Shown: positions 50,953-59,756 of the stretch, piece by piece
Position numbering within the stretch: position 1 is the first letter of the stretch
Layout of the letters: every line of letters begins with the position of its first letter
Made by a program: the position numbers and the translations under genes
Notes under the pieces: model-generated
The model's database searches: none
What the model was told of the DNA's origin: nothing
The model's input: only the letters and a program-made list of their open reading frames with translations
Assembly: GCA_026705925.1 (NCBI GenBank)
Contig: JAPOZT010000029.1
Coordinates: forward strand, 62,001 to 126,000
Reading direction: 5' to 3'
Length of the DNA stretch: 64,000 nt
Source of the DNA: Gemmatimonadota bacterium
GTDB lineage: Bacteria; JAAXHH01

Positions 50953-53715
50953 CTACCCGCCCTTGCCGAACCGCCCTTCGACACGCTCCCTCGTGCGCGT
51001 GAAGATCTCGATGCCGGCCGTAACGCCCCCACCGAAGAGCAGTCCCTCCAGGGCGCCCAGGGCGACCTGGGTGGTGCGGCCGAATTCGCCTTCCCCGAAG
51101 ATCGTCGCGATGGTTTCGAGCCGGATCTGGGACGCATCGAAGGACTGCCGCAGGGTTTCCAGGCTGGCCGTGAACATGTTGCCGCCCATCACGGTCAATA
51201 CGATGCTGGCAATCATGCCGCCCAGTGCGCCGAAGACGATGTAGAGCAGGCTTCGCCACTGGCCGGGCCGCCTGGCCAGATAGTACGTGACGACCGGTCC
51301 GAGGGCCACGCCCGCGCCGATGAAGGCGCCTTCGAGACCGCCGGTCAGGTCCGCGGGTTGCCGGCCGAACAGGGTCTGAATGGTATCGGAACTGTACAGG
51401 CTGAACGCGGCGCCCACCATGCCGCCGCCCAGCGCGCCGCCCAGTACGCCGAGCCACCGGCCGTATTTCCCGGATACGCGCCGCAGCGCGACCATGCCGA
51501 AGGACACGCCCGCACCGCCGAATGCTCCGCCGAACAGACCCAGGCCGGCCAGGACGAAAATGGGCGTGAGCGCCTCCGACGACAGGCCGGAACTGACGGC
51601 GGCCAGGGCGGTTCCGAGAAGAAGCCCGCCGAACAGGCCGGACACGGCGCCGCCGAACGATCCTCCGATGCCCTGCTGCATGATGTCGATCCCGCCCTGT
51701 TGCAGGCGCATCAGTATGAACCCGACCATCACCATGACCCGGTACAGCCGGGAAAGCTTGACCGAGCGGTTCTGTTCCCGCAGGAAGGCCAGGCTGACCG
51801 CCCGCTGGAGACGGCTTACGGACTCGTTACCCGTGGGCCGGGTCAGGACCGATTCCACCGCCGAGCCGAACCAGTCCGCCAGCTCGATACTTGCCGCCCG
51901 GCGCACACTCAACATGGGATCCCGCAACGCAAGGTGCCGGAGCCGGTTGTTCAGTGCCGCGCAGCGCACGGGCCGGGATGACTCCACCGCCCGCTTGCGT
52001 ACTTCCCGGCGATCGTTGTACATGGCCTCCAGTATCACGTTCACCGCATCCGGCACCTTTTCAACCAGCCAGGGCGGCACGGGCCGGTCCCGGTTGAGCA
52101 TGCTGATGCAAAGCAGGTATGCTTCCTGGCCGGAGACGCCGATTTCTTCCAGGTAGGGCGCAAGCAGGTCCAGGCTTTCATGGTCCATGATGAGCTGGTA
52201 GGTCCTGTAATTCTCCACCGACCGTTCGAGCAGGCTCCGTGCCTGCTTCGCTTCGTAAACGCTGCCGGTCAGCCAGCGGGACACCTCCGGAATCATGCAT
52301 TCGTGGGCGAGTTCCAGCCACCCTTCCCCTTCCTGGTTTCGTCGCCGGACGATACGGGCGTCGACCAGTTCCCCGAGCAGCGTTCCCAGGGTGTCGGCGT
52401 CGTACCGGTCGCCGGCCTGGATACGCGCTGCCAGATCGGCCTCCCGCACGACGATGAGCCGCTCCTCCGCGGAGATGAGCGCCAGCAACACCTGCTGCAC
52501 CACGGACAGGTCGGCTGCCGAAAACCGGCGGAGGACCCTTGCGAGATAGTCGGCCAGGATTCGCGAAGCGCCGCCCAGCTGGTCGTAGGCCGATTCCGTG
52601 ATCATGTTTTTCGTATCGCGTTGATCGTACAGCGTATCGCACACGATCTGCAGGTGCGGCGGATCGACGGTGTCCTCGTCGGAGAGGTCCTCCAGCAGGC
52701 GGTCGACGAGCGCGTCTTCGTACCGGCAGCCGACCCGCCAGGCGGGACCCGTGATGGCCTGTGCGGCCTGTTCGGAGGTCAATCGGCTGAGACGGTATTC
52801 ATGGTGGAAGATCTCCGGGACCGCCGGCTTGAGCCGGCTCATCTCCGCGAGCATGTCCTCCCGCATCACGAAGACGAACTGCAGGGGCAGCGCATCGTCC
52901 TCCATGATCACGGCGAGTTCATCGACGAACGCCTCCCGGCCCGGTTCATCAAGCAGGAGAAAGAACTCTTCGAACTGGTCCAGCATGACGACAATCCTGG
53001 ACGCGGGGCCGGACCAGTTCCGGTGCAGCAGTTCCTGCAGAGAAACACCGTCCGGGTCGAACCCGCCCACTCCGCTCTCCGTTACAAGCCGCCGGACCAT
53101 CCGCTGCATGTGCTGCAGGGGATCGGTGAAACTCCGGATGATACACGTCAGGTGGCCCTGGTCCTGCAACCGCGGGATGACGCCGGCCCGGAGGATCGAA
53201 CTCTTGCCGACGCCGGAACGGCCGTAGAGGAGAAACGAGCGCCGGGCAAGGATGCGGGAACAGATGTTCTCGATCTCTTCCTCGCGGCCGAAGAACAGGC
53301 CCTGGTCGTTCTCGGTGTAGTAATCGAGGAACTTGTACGGACGGGTCGGCTTGTCTTTGGCGGCCTGCGGGGACGGTTCGTCCTCGATCTCCACCGCGTC
53401 GCCGATGAAGACGTATCCATGCTTCGGCACCGTTTTGACGTAACGGGGATTCGACGCGTCATCCTCCAGCTGCTTCCGGATCGACTTGATACACTGGGTC
53501 AGCGCCGTATCGCTGACGATCACGTCCTCCCAGACTTCGTCGAAGATGCGGTTTTTCTCCACGAGCTGTCCCGCATTGGATACCAGCAGCACCAGTACGT
53601 CGAAATACCGGGAACTCAGCGGAAGCACGGCGTGTTTCCGGCGGATCTGGCGGTTCTGGATGTCCAGCACGAAGTCGTCGAAGCGGAAGCCTTTGGCGGC
53701 AGTCTGTTGTGTCAT
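50953..53715 (-). CDS. Winged-helix/STAND NTPase/HEAT/membrane multidomain protein
   Basis: A 920-aa protein not matched to a named system. Residues 8-105 form an OmpR/CadC-type winged helix (FRFDDFVLDIQNRQI, VSDTALTQCIKSIRKQL, YVKTVPKHGYVFIG). A STAND-type NTPase follows: FFGREEEI (141-148), Walker A GRSGVGKSS (165-173) and Walker B-like VVMLDQFEEFF (242-252). Helical regions lead to a HEAT-like part (about 555-625), and residues about 675-890 are Gly-rich hydrophobic segments likely to span or insert in the membrane. A DNA-binding and STAND protein with a membrane part suggests a signal sensor that reports at the DNA, or a STAND-type immune switch. Targets are unknown. It precedes thiL and is divergent from ribB. 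Confidence 0.85.
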   Translation of the reverse strand: MTQQTAAKGFRFDDFVLDIQNRQIRRKHAVLPLSSRYFDVLVLLVSNAGQLVEKNRIFDEVWEDVIVSDTALTQCIKSIRKQLEDDASNPRYVKTVPKHGYVFIGDAVEIEDEPSPQAAKDKPTRPYKFLDYYTENDQGLFFGREEEIENICSRILARRSFLLYGRSGVGKSSILRAGVIPRLQDQGHLTCIIRSFTDPLQHMQRMVRRLVTESGVGGFDPDGVSLQELLHRNWSGPASRIVVMLDQFEEFFLLLDEPGREAFVDELAVIMEDDALPLQFVFVMREDMLAEMSRLKPAVPEIFHHEYRLSRLTSEQAAQAITGPAWRVGCRYEDALVDRLLEDLSDEDTVDPPHLQIVCDTLYDQRDTKNMITESAYDQLGGASRILADYLARVLRRFSAADLSVVQQVLLALISAEERLIVVREADLAARIQAGDRYDADTLGTLLGELVDARIVRRRNQEGEGWLELAHECMIPEVSRWLTGSVYEAKQARSLLERSVENYRTYQLIMDHESLDLLAPYLEEIGVSGQEAYLLCISMLNRDRPVPPWLVEKVPDAVNVILEAMYNDRREVRKRAVESSRPVRCAALNNRLRHLALRDPMLSVRRAASIELADWFGSAVESVLTRPTGNESVSRLQRAVSLAFLREQNRSVKLSRLYRVMVMVGFILMRLQQGGIDIMQQGIGGSFGGAVSGLFGGLLLGTALAAVSSGLSSEALTPIFVLAGLGLFGGAFGGAGVSFGMVALRRVSGKYGRWLGVLGGALGGGMVGAAFSLYSSDTIQTLFGRQPADLTGGLEGAFIGAGVALGPVVTYYLARRPGQWRSLLYIVFGALGGMIASIVLTVMGGNMFTASLETLRQSFDASQIRLETIATIFGEGEFGRTTQVALGALEGLLFGGGVTAGIEIFTRTRERVEGRFGKGG

Positions 53716-53961
53716 TCGGGGCTCAATGGGCGGTTTCCGAAGAAAAAAAAGGGTGATTCATACGTTCCTCACAGAATACTCACGGGGACCTCATGCAATT
53801 CATATTTGATATGAATATAATCCCCCTATGAGCATAAGTCTAATTTTCCACCGAGACACGGCGGCCAGAGCGTTCTTACTGAAAATCCATTCACTTGCGA
53901 ATCCGATTGTGAGCGCGCGCCGCTCGTGTTTAATTACACCTTAGAAAAGGGGGTAAGCGAG

Positions 53962-54609
53962 ATGTTATCCCATTTCTGCACCATTCCCGAAGCCGTGGAA
54001 GAAGTAAGAGCAGGACGGGTGCTGATCGTCATCGATGACGAGAACCGCGAGAACGAAGGCGACTTCATGGTAGCCGCCGAAAAGGTCACGCCCGAAATCA
54101 TCAACTTCATGTCGAGGCACGGACGGGGGTTGATCTGTCTGCCCACCACGAAACAGCGTCTTGCAGAGCTGGACATCCCCATCATGGTCGATGGGAAAAC
54201 GTCGACTGGGGACACGCCCTTCACGGTATCCGTGGATGCGGTAAACGGCGTGACGTCCGGCATTTCCGCCCATGACCGGGCGGTAAGCGCTCAGTTGTTC
54301 GTGCACCCGGATACGGCGCCGGAGGACTTCGAGCGGCCGGGACACCTCTTCCCGTTGCAGGCACGCGACGGCGGCGTGCTGGAAAGGGACGGGCACACCG
54401 AGGCCACGGTCGACCTGATGCGGCTGGCCGGTCTCTACCCCGCGGGCGTCCTGTGCGAAGTGCTGGACGAGGACGGCTCCATGGCCCGTCTCCCCCGGTT
54501 GGTCGAAATCGCCGACGAGCATCATCTGAAAATAGCAACCATCAAGGACCTCATCGAGTACCGCCTCGAAGAGGAACTCGTTCTGGAATTCGCCTGCAGC
54601 GGCGGGTAA
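53962..54609 (+). CDS. ribB: 3,4-dihydroxy-2-butanone-4-phosphate synthase
   Basis: A 215-aa riboflavin enzyme converting ribulose 5-phosphate to dihydroxybutanone phosphate and formate. DDENRENEGDFMVAAEKV, TGISAHDRA-like TSGISAHDRAVS and RPGHLFPLQARDGGVLERDG are diagnostic motifs, the last with the GHT segment following. It is monofunctional, without the GTP cyclohydrolase II half of RibBA. ATG at 53962 is preferred over an upstream alternative start at 53926. No FMN riboswitch was found in front, although such genes often have one. Confidence 0.95.
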   Translation: MLSHFCTIPEAVEEVRAGRVLIVIDDENRENEGDFMVAAEKVTPEIINFMSRHGRGLICLPTTKQRLAELDIPIMVDGKTSTGDTPFTVSVDAVNGVTSGISAHDRAVSAQLFVHPDTAPEDFERPGHLFPLQARDGGVLERDGHTEATVDLMRLAGLYPAGVLCEVLDEDGSMARLPRLVEIADEHHLKIATIKDLIEYRLEEELVLEFACSGG

Positions 54610-54734
54610 GGCGGCGGAACCCGGCTGAACCACGGCCGGAGCGAGGAGTATACGTACCGGTATCCTGCCGCCGGCCGCCTGCGAGCAAGCCTGCCGCCTG
54701 GTCAGACGATCCCAGCGTTCAGTCTGGGAGGTCG

Positions 54735-54777
54735 ACCAGGCGGTTCAGGCAGGCCGAGTGAACCAGGCGGTTCAGGC
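54735..54777. repeat. 16-bp direct repeat upstream of hpnC
   Basis: ACCAGGCGGTTCAGGC occurs exactly at 54735-54750 and 54762-54777 (27-bp period) in the gap between ribB and hpnC. Confidence 0.9.
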
Positions 54778-54809
54778 GGACCGGGAGAGGGTCTTTCCGC
54801 GTCTTATTC

Positions 54810-55748
54810 ATGTCCCAGTTACCCGACTATCTGCCGGAAGCCGTACTCCGGTTCAATGATCTCGCGCTCGACGCCCTGCCCGGCGCCGGGGACGCCTCCC
54901 TGGAGTCCGCCCACCGGTACTGCAGCCGTCTCGCGCGCCGGCACTACGAGAATTTTATCGTCGTTTCCCCCTTTCTACCCTCCGCGCTCCGGCGGCACTT
55001 CTACCATGTCTACGCCTACTGCCGGTGGTCCGACGACCTCGCCGACGAAACCGGAGACACGGGCCTGTCCCTTGAGCTGCTCGACTGGTGGGACGCCGAA
55101 TTGCTGGCTTGTTACGACAACGAATTCCGTCATCCGGTATTCATCGCCCTCCGGGAAACGATCGACCGGTTCGACATTCCGATTACCCCGTTCCGGGACC
55201 TTTTGACCGCGTTCCGGCAGGACCAGGTCGTGACGCGTTACCGGACCTACGCGGACGTACTCGAGTACTGTCGCTACTCCGCCAATCCCGTAGGGCGTCT
55301 CGTGCTCTACCTGTGCGGCTACCGGGACAGGGAGCGGCAGCTGTTGTCCGACGCCACGTGCACCGCGCTCCAACTGGCCAATTTCTGGCAGGATGTGCGG
55401 GTAGACCTGGCAAAAGACCGGATCTACCTGCCCCTGGAGGATCTGGACCGGTACCATTACACCGAAGAGGACCTCGAGGCCGGGGTCGTCGACGATCGAT
55501 TCAGGGGACTGATGGCATACCAGGTGAACCGGACGCGCAAGCTGTTCGATGAGGGGCTCGGACTGCGCGGGATGGTGGACGCAAAGGTCGGGCTGGACAT
55601 CGAACTGTTCAACCGGTGCGGTTCCGCCCTGCTGGACCAGATCGAAAGGCAGCGATTCGACGTGCTGACCCGGCGACCCACCCTGTCAGCCGCACGGAAG
55701 ACCGGACTGTTCATGAAATACGCACTGAAACGACTATGGATTCGCTAG
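54810..55748 (+). CDS. hpnC: Squalene synthase-like HpnC (hydroxysqualene synthase)
   Basis: A 312-aa trans-prenyltransferase-like protein that converts presqualene diphosphate to hydroxysqualene in the three-enzyme bacterial squalene pathway. RWSDDLADE is the first Asp-rich metal-binding motif and FWQDVRVDLAKDRIYLP the second. The gene order hpnC-hpnD-hpnE is the usual one. It overlaps hpnD by 13 bp. Squalene likely goes to hopanoids; a squalene-hopene cyclase is not in the window. Confidence 0.93.
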   Translation: MSQLPDYLPEAVLRFNDLALDALPGAGDASLESAHRYCSRLARRHYENFIVVSPFLPSALRRHFYHVYAYCRWSDDLADETGDTGLSLELLDWWDAELLACYDNEFRHPVFIALRETIDRFDIPITPFRDLLTAFRQDQVVTRYRTYADVLEYCRYSANPVGRLVLYLCGYRDRERQLLSDATCTALQLANFWQDVRVDLAKDRIYLPLEDLDRYHYTEEDLEAGVVDDRFRGLMAYQVNRTRKLFDEGLGLRGMVDAKVGLDIELFNRCGSALLDQIERQRFDVLTRRPTLSAARKTGLFMKYALKRLWIR

Positions 55749-56749
55749 CACGTTCCTATGATTTCTGTCGCGCGGTCGCGAAATCGAGGGCGAAGAACTT
55801 CTACTATTCCTTCCTCGTACTGCCGGCCGAAAGAAGGCGGGCTATGTGCGCGGTCTACGCCTTCATGCGCTATTGTGACGATATCGTCGACGAGGAGACC
55901 GGGGAGACCGGGACGACCGGTGCAAACGGGACGACCGGTGCAAACGGTTCGATCGAGACGGCCGGCGAAACAGGGACGGCCGGCGAAACCAGCGAAGCCG
56001 GGACAGCGGACCGTCTATCCCGTTTGAAAGTCTGTCGCGAGATCCTGGACGGCGCCTATGAAGGAACGCAGGGCGGATACAGCACCCATGACGGAGACAT
56101 CGACTTTGACGGAACGCCGGGAGAAACGTCGCCCGGCGATGACATGTTGCCGGCGTTCAGCGATACGGTGCGGCGGTTCGACATCCCCAGGGCGTACTTC
56201 GACGCCATCATCGACGGCGCGGAAATGGACCTTACCGTGACACGTTACGCCACCTTCGCGGACCTGTACCAGTACTGCTATCGAGTGGCTTCCGCCGTCG
56301 GACTGGTGTGCATACGTATCTTCGGATACCAGGGCGAAGAAGCCGAGCGTTACGCCGAGTCCTGCGGCATCGCCTTCCAGCTGACCAATATACTCCGCGA
56401 CATCCGGGAAGACGCCGGGATGGACCGCGTCTACCTGCCGCAGGAAGACCTTGACGCCTACGGGTACACGGAAGAGAACCTGCGGAACGGCCTGTTCAAC
56501 GACCCGTTCCGGCGGCTGATGGGTTTCCAGGTGGAAAGGGCCAGGAGCTTCTATGACGAGGCGCTGCCTCTCCTACCGCTCGTTCAACCCTCGAGCCGGG
56601 CGTGCCTGGCGACGATGATCGGCATTTACCGGGCCTGTCTCGAGGAAATCCCCCGCCGCCAATATGACGTCTATAGCCAGCGCATCGGCCTGTCCCCGTG
56701 GAAGAAGCTTTCCATTACGGCGCGGGCGCTGATCCGGAAACGCGTATGA
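55736..56749 (+). CDS. hpnD: Presqualene diphosphate synthase HpnD, with repeat insertion
   Basis: A 337-aa enzyme joining two farnesyl diphosphates into presqualene diphosphate. RYCDDIVDEE is the first Asp-rich motif and LTNILRDIREDAGMDRVYLP the second. Right after the first motif the protein has an insertion of about 40 residues, Gly-Glu-Thr-Ala rich, from a 9-bp DNA repeat (55895-56011), and another Gly/Asp-rich loop near residue 115. Both flank helices are intact, so the fold may tolerate them. The family normally has about 280-290 aa. ATG at 55736 overlaps hpnC. Confidence 0.93.
   Translation: MDSLARSYDFCRAVAKSRAKNFYYSFLVLPAERRRAMCAVYAFMRYCDDIVDEETGETGTTGANGTTGANGSIETAGETGTAGETSEAGTADRLSRLKVCREILDGAYEGTQGGYSTHDGDIDFDGTPGETSPGDDMLPAFSDTVRRFDIPRAYFDAIIDGAEMDLTVTRYATFADLYQYCYRVASAVGLVCIRIFGYQGEEAERYAESCGIAFQLTNILRDIREDAGMDRVYLPQEDLDAYGYTEENLRNGLFNDPFRRLMGFQVERARSFYDEALPLLPLVQPSSRACLATMIGIYRACLEEIPRRQYDVYSQRIGLSPWKKLSITARALIRKRV
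55895..56011. repeat. 9-bp degenerate tandem repeat (13 units) inside hpnD
   Basis: Units around GAGACCGGG and ACGACCGGT/GCAAACGGG run for 117 bases in frame (e.g. GAGACCGGG twice at 55895-55912; ACGACCGGT GCAAACGGG pairs at 55913-55948). They encode repeats such as Glu-Thr-Gly and Thr-Thr-Gly-Ala-Asn-Gly. Confidence 0.9.
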
Positions 56750-58260
56750 CCCAGGCAATCGTCATCGGAGGAGGGCTGGCCGGACTGGCCGGCGCGGTCG
56801 CACTGGCCGATGCCGGCTTACAGGTCGAACTGTACGAAAGGCGTCCGATCCTGGGCGGCCGCGCCACCTCTTTCATCCACCCGTCGAGCGGCGAGAGGGT
56901 GGACAACTGCCAGCACGTGCTCCTGGGCTGCTGTGTCAACCTCGTCGACTTTTACACGCGCCTCGGTGTCGCGGATCACATCGACTTCCACGAGGACATC
57001 CCGTTCATCGACGAGTCCAGCCGGGTCTCGGTCATCGGGCCCTCGGCGCTCCCCCCGCCCTTTCATCTGCTTCCATCGTTCCTGCGGATTAAAACCATGG
57101 GCATCCGGGACAAGCTGTCCGTCGTCCGCACCGTGGCCGCCATGATTCGCCACGTTGCCAGTCTACGGAGAACCGGCGATCCTGACGTGGCCCTCGCTTC
57201 GGCAACGGCGCCCGCCTCTGCAGCGTCACGGGGCGCGGAGTCTTTACCGGCAACGCCCTCCGGCGCGACGCCTTCCCCGGTTTCCATGGCCGCCTGGCTC
57301 GAGGCCCACGGGGCAACGAACAGGGCCATAGAAGCCTTCTGGAAACCCTTCCTGATCAGCGCGCTCAACGACGAACTGGGCGACATCGATGCCGACTACG
57401 GAATCGGAACGGCTGTCCGGGCCATGCTGCTCAATCGCAGCGGATACGAGGTGGGGCTGCCCGCCGTTCCGCTGGGTGATCTCTACGCGCCGTGCATAGA
57501 CTACATTGAGCAGCGGGGCGGCCGCGTCGTGTTCAACCGGGGGGTTACCGGCATTTCCGTCCAGGACGGCAGGGTGGCTTCCCTTTCGCTGCAGGACGGT
57601 TCGTCCATCGAAGCCGGGGCCTACCTTTCGGCCCTGCCTTTCGACGTACTGTGCAAGCTGCTGCCCCAAAGCCAGGCATCGGATCCCTACTTCTCGATGC
57701 TGGACGGGTTGTCGGTCTCGCCCATCACGGCCGTGCACGTCTGGTTCGACCGGCCCGTGACAGAATTGGGATACGCCGCGGTGATCGGCCGGAGGATACA
57801 GTGGATATTCAATCAGTCCAGCCGGCACGCCGGCGCCTTCTCCGCGGATAACGGCGGCGCCTATCTCGGCCTCGTGGTCAGCGCATCCGATGACTGGATG
57901 AAAACGCCCCGGCAGGTCATCATCGATCAGGCCATGGAAGATCTCGAATCCCTCCTCCCAGCGGTACGCCAGGCCAAACTGCTCAAGGCCATCGTCGTCA
58001 AGGAGGGCCGGGCCACCTTCGCGCCCCGACCCGGCTGCGACGCGCTGCGCCCCGGTCCATCCAGCCCCTTTCCCAATCTCTCCATCGCCGGCGACTGGGT
58101 GCAGACGGGCTGGCCGGCGACCATGGAAAGCGCCGTGCGCAGCGGTTACCAGGCCGCCGAGGTCCTGCTGCGCACCCGGGGCGTTCGGACGCCCATCCTG
58201 AAACCCGACCTGCCCGCGGAAGGCCTGATGAAGTGGGTCACGGGTCTGCGGGGCTTCTGA
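56746..58260 (+). CDS. hpnE: Hydroxysqualene dehydroxylase HpnE
   Basis: A 504-aa FAD-dependent enzyme that reduces hydroxysqualene to squalene. The N-terminus IVIGGGLAGLAGAVALADAG is the FAD-binding motif and YERRPILGGRATSF the second flavin contact. The C-terminal SIAGDWVQTGWPATMESAVR is typical of HpnE. The ATG overlaps the hpnD stop (ATGA). Residues about 145-180 are an Ala/Pro/Ser-rich loop that appears inserted. Third step of the hpnCDE set. Confidence 0.93.
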   Translation: MTQAIVIGGGLAGLAGAVALADAGLQVELYERRPILGGRATSFIHPSSGERVDNCQHVLLGCCVNLVDFYTRLGVADHIDFHEDIPFIDESSRVSVIGPSALPPPFHLLPSFLRIKTMGIRDKLSVVRTVAAMIRHVASLRRTGDPDVALASATAPASAASRGAESLPATPSGATPSPVSMAAWLEAHGATNRAIEAFWKPFLISALNDELGDIDADYGIGTAVRAMLLNRSGYEVGLPAVPLGDLYAPCIDYIEQRGGRVVFNRGVTGISVQDGRVASLSLQDGSSIEAGAYLSALPFDVLCKLLPQSQASDPYFSMLDGLSVSPITAVHVWFDRPVTELGYAAVIGRRIQWIFNQSSRHAGAFSADNGGAYLGLVVSASDDWMKTPRQVIIDQAMEDLESLLPAVRQAKLLKAIVVKEGRATFAPRPGCDALRPGPSSPFPNLSIAGDWVQTGWPATMESAVRSGYQAAEVLLRTRGVRTPILKPDLPAEGLMKWVTGLRGF

Positions 58261-58376
58261 CCGCTACGACACCTTGACCCTCCTTCGTTCTACCTTTATA
58301 TTTCGAACAGTATTCATTCCGGTATCTGCCCGCTCCGTTTCCCATGAGTAAGGATCTATCCGAAAGAAGGATCTCT

Positions 58377-59144
58377 ATGCCCGCCAACCTGCTTGCGTGC
58401 CGAACGGCAAGCTACGGAAAGTTCAGCGAATCCGCCTATGCCCATCTGCCCACGATCGGCGTTCATCACGTGGAAATCGACGCACCCGCGCCGGACCAGG
58501 TCGCCGGCGTCAAGTCCAGGCTCGAAGATCACGGGCTGTCGGCCAGCAGCCTGCAATGCCCGGTGGAGGTCCAGTACGACGACGTGGACGCGCGGCTGAC
58601 CCCGCACCTGGACGCCGCCGCGGCCCTGGGCGCCGGATTGCTTTTCGTAAGCGTCCAGGCCGGGGAACTGGATAAGCGCATGGTCTACGAGCGATTGCAC
58701 CGCGCAGGGGCCAAAGCGGCCGAGTACGGGATCACCATCGGCATGGAAACCCATCCCGACCTGATCACCAACGCGGCCGTCGCCCTGGAGACCATGGGCG
58801 GCGTCGACCACCCCAACGTCCGCGTGAACTACGACACGGCCAACATCCACTACTACAACCGGGACGTGGACCACGTCGACGAAATGGAAAAGGTCATCGA
58901 CTACATCGGCAGCATGCATCTCAAAGATACGGACGGCCAATACAAGACCTGGTGCTTTCCCACTTTCGGCGAGGGCATCGTCGATTTCAAGAAGGTTTTC
59001 GACCGGCTGAACGCCCACGGGTTCCACGGACCGTTCACCATGGAAATCGAGGGCGTGGAAGGGGAATCGCTCAACGAAGAGGAGACCTGCCGGCGCGTGG
59101 CGGATTCGGTGGCGCACCTGCGGAGCGTCGGGTGTGACGTGTGA
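58377..59144 (+). CDS. Sugar phosphate isomerase/epimerase family (AP-endonuclease-2 TIM barrel)
   Basis: A 255-aa TIM-barrel metalloenzyme of the xylose-isomerase-like superfamily. GMETHPDLITN, VNYDTANIHYY and MHLKDTDG hold the metal ligands (Glu, Asp, His), and EIEGVEGE near the end adds another Glu. Members isomerise or epimerise keto-sugars and inositols or work as hydroxypyruvate isomerases. The ATG at 58377 has AAGGA at a proper distance; the ATG at 58344 has none. The stop codon lies in a 7-bp tandem repeat. Confidence 0.9.
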   Translation: MPANLLACRTASYGKFSESAYAHLPTIGVHHVEIDAPAPDQVAGVKSRLEDHGLSASSLQCPVEVQYDDVDARLTPHLDAAAALGAGLLFVSVQAGELDKRMVYERLHRAGAKAAEYGITIGMETHPDLITNAAVALETMGGVDHPNVRVNYDTANIHYYNRDVDHVDEMEKVIDYIGSMHLKDTDGQYKTWCFPTFGEGIVDFKKVFDRLNAHGFHGPFTMEIEGVEGESLNEEETCRRVADSVAHLRSVGCDV

Positions 59145-59159
59145 AGTGTGAAGTGTAGG
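59132..59159. repeat. 7-bp tandem repeat (4 units) spanning the isomerase stop codon
   Basis: GTGTGAC, GTGTGAA, GTGTGAA, GTGTAGG in a row, with the TGA stop (59142-59144) inside the second unit. Confidence 0.85.
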
Positions 59160-59172
59160 GAACAAGGCGTCC

Positions 59173-59706
59173 ATGCCTGAACAGCAACTCCGGATGATGC
59201 GGCCCGACCTGAAAGACCTGCCGGAAATCAGCGTGCCGGACGGGTATGCGCTGAGGACCTACCGGTCCGGCGACGAAGCCGCCTGGTCCGAGATCATGAA
59301 CACGGGCATCGGGACGGACTGGACGGCGGAGAAGTGCCGCAAAGAACTGACGGAAACGGAACCGTTCATGGCGGACGGGTGTTTCTTCGCAACGTGTGCG
59401 GGGGAAGCCGTGGCCACGGCCTGCGCCTATGACGTCCAGCCCGAGGGCACAAGCGCCGCGCAGGTGCACATGGTATGCGCGAAACCGGCCCACCGCGGAC
59501 GGGGACTGGGCCGCCTCGTTACCCTGGCCGTGCTCCATTACATGCGGGAGCGCGGTTATGCGGCCGCCTTTCTGGGCACGGACGATTTCCGCGTGCCGGC
59601 CGTCAAGACCTATCTCGGACTGGGATTCATTCCCGACTATATCGAGGACAGCCACCGATTGCGCTGGTCCGCCGTGTTCGCGAAAGCCGGAGAACAGCCG
59701 TCCTGA
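59173..59706 (+). CDS. GNAT-family N-acetyltransferase
   Basis: A 177-aa acetyl-CoA-dependent transferase. AHRGRGLGRLVTLAVLHYM is the pyrophosphate-binding loop motif (R-x-x-G-x-G), and VKTYLGLGFIPD is the C-terminal signature. Substrate unknown. It is on the same strand as the isomerase 29 bp away and the beta-barrel gene 50 bp away. Confidence 0.9.
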   Translation: MPEQQLRMMRPDLKDLPEISVPDGYALRTYRSGDEAAWSEIMNTGIGTDWTAEKCRKELTETEPFMADGCFFATCAGEAVATACAYDVQPEGTSAAQVHMVCAKPAHRGRGLGRLVTLAVLHYMRERGYAAAFLGTDDFRVPAVKTYLGLGFIPDYIEDSHRLRWSAVFAKAGEQPS

Positions 59707-59756
59707 ACCCTCGGCCGGCCGCGCACAGACCACAACCTCAAACACGGACGTTTCCA

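Noticed and set aside
53716..53961. FMN riboswitch upstream of ribB
   Set aside because: The conserved riboswitch core was looked for by eye and not found; the region is AT-rich and unstructured to the eye.
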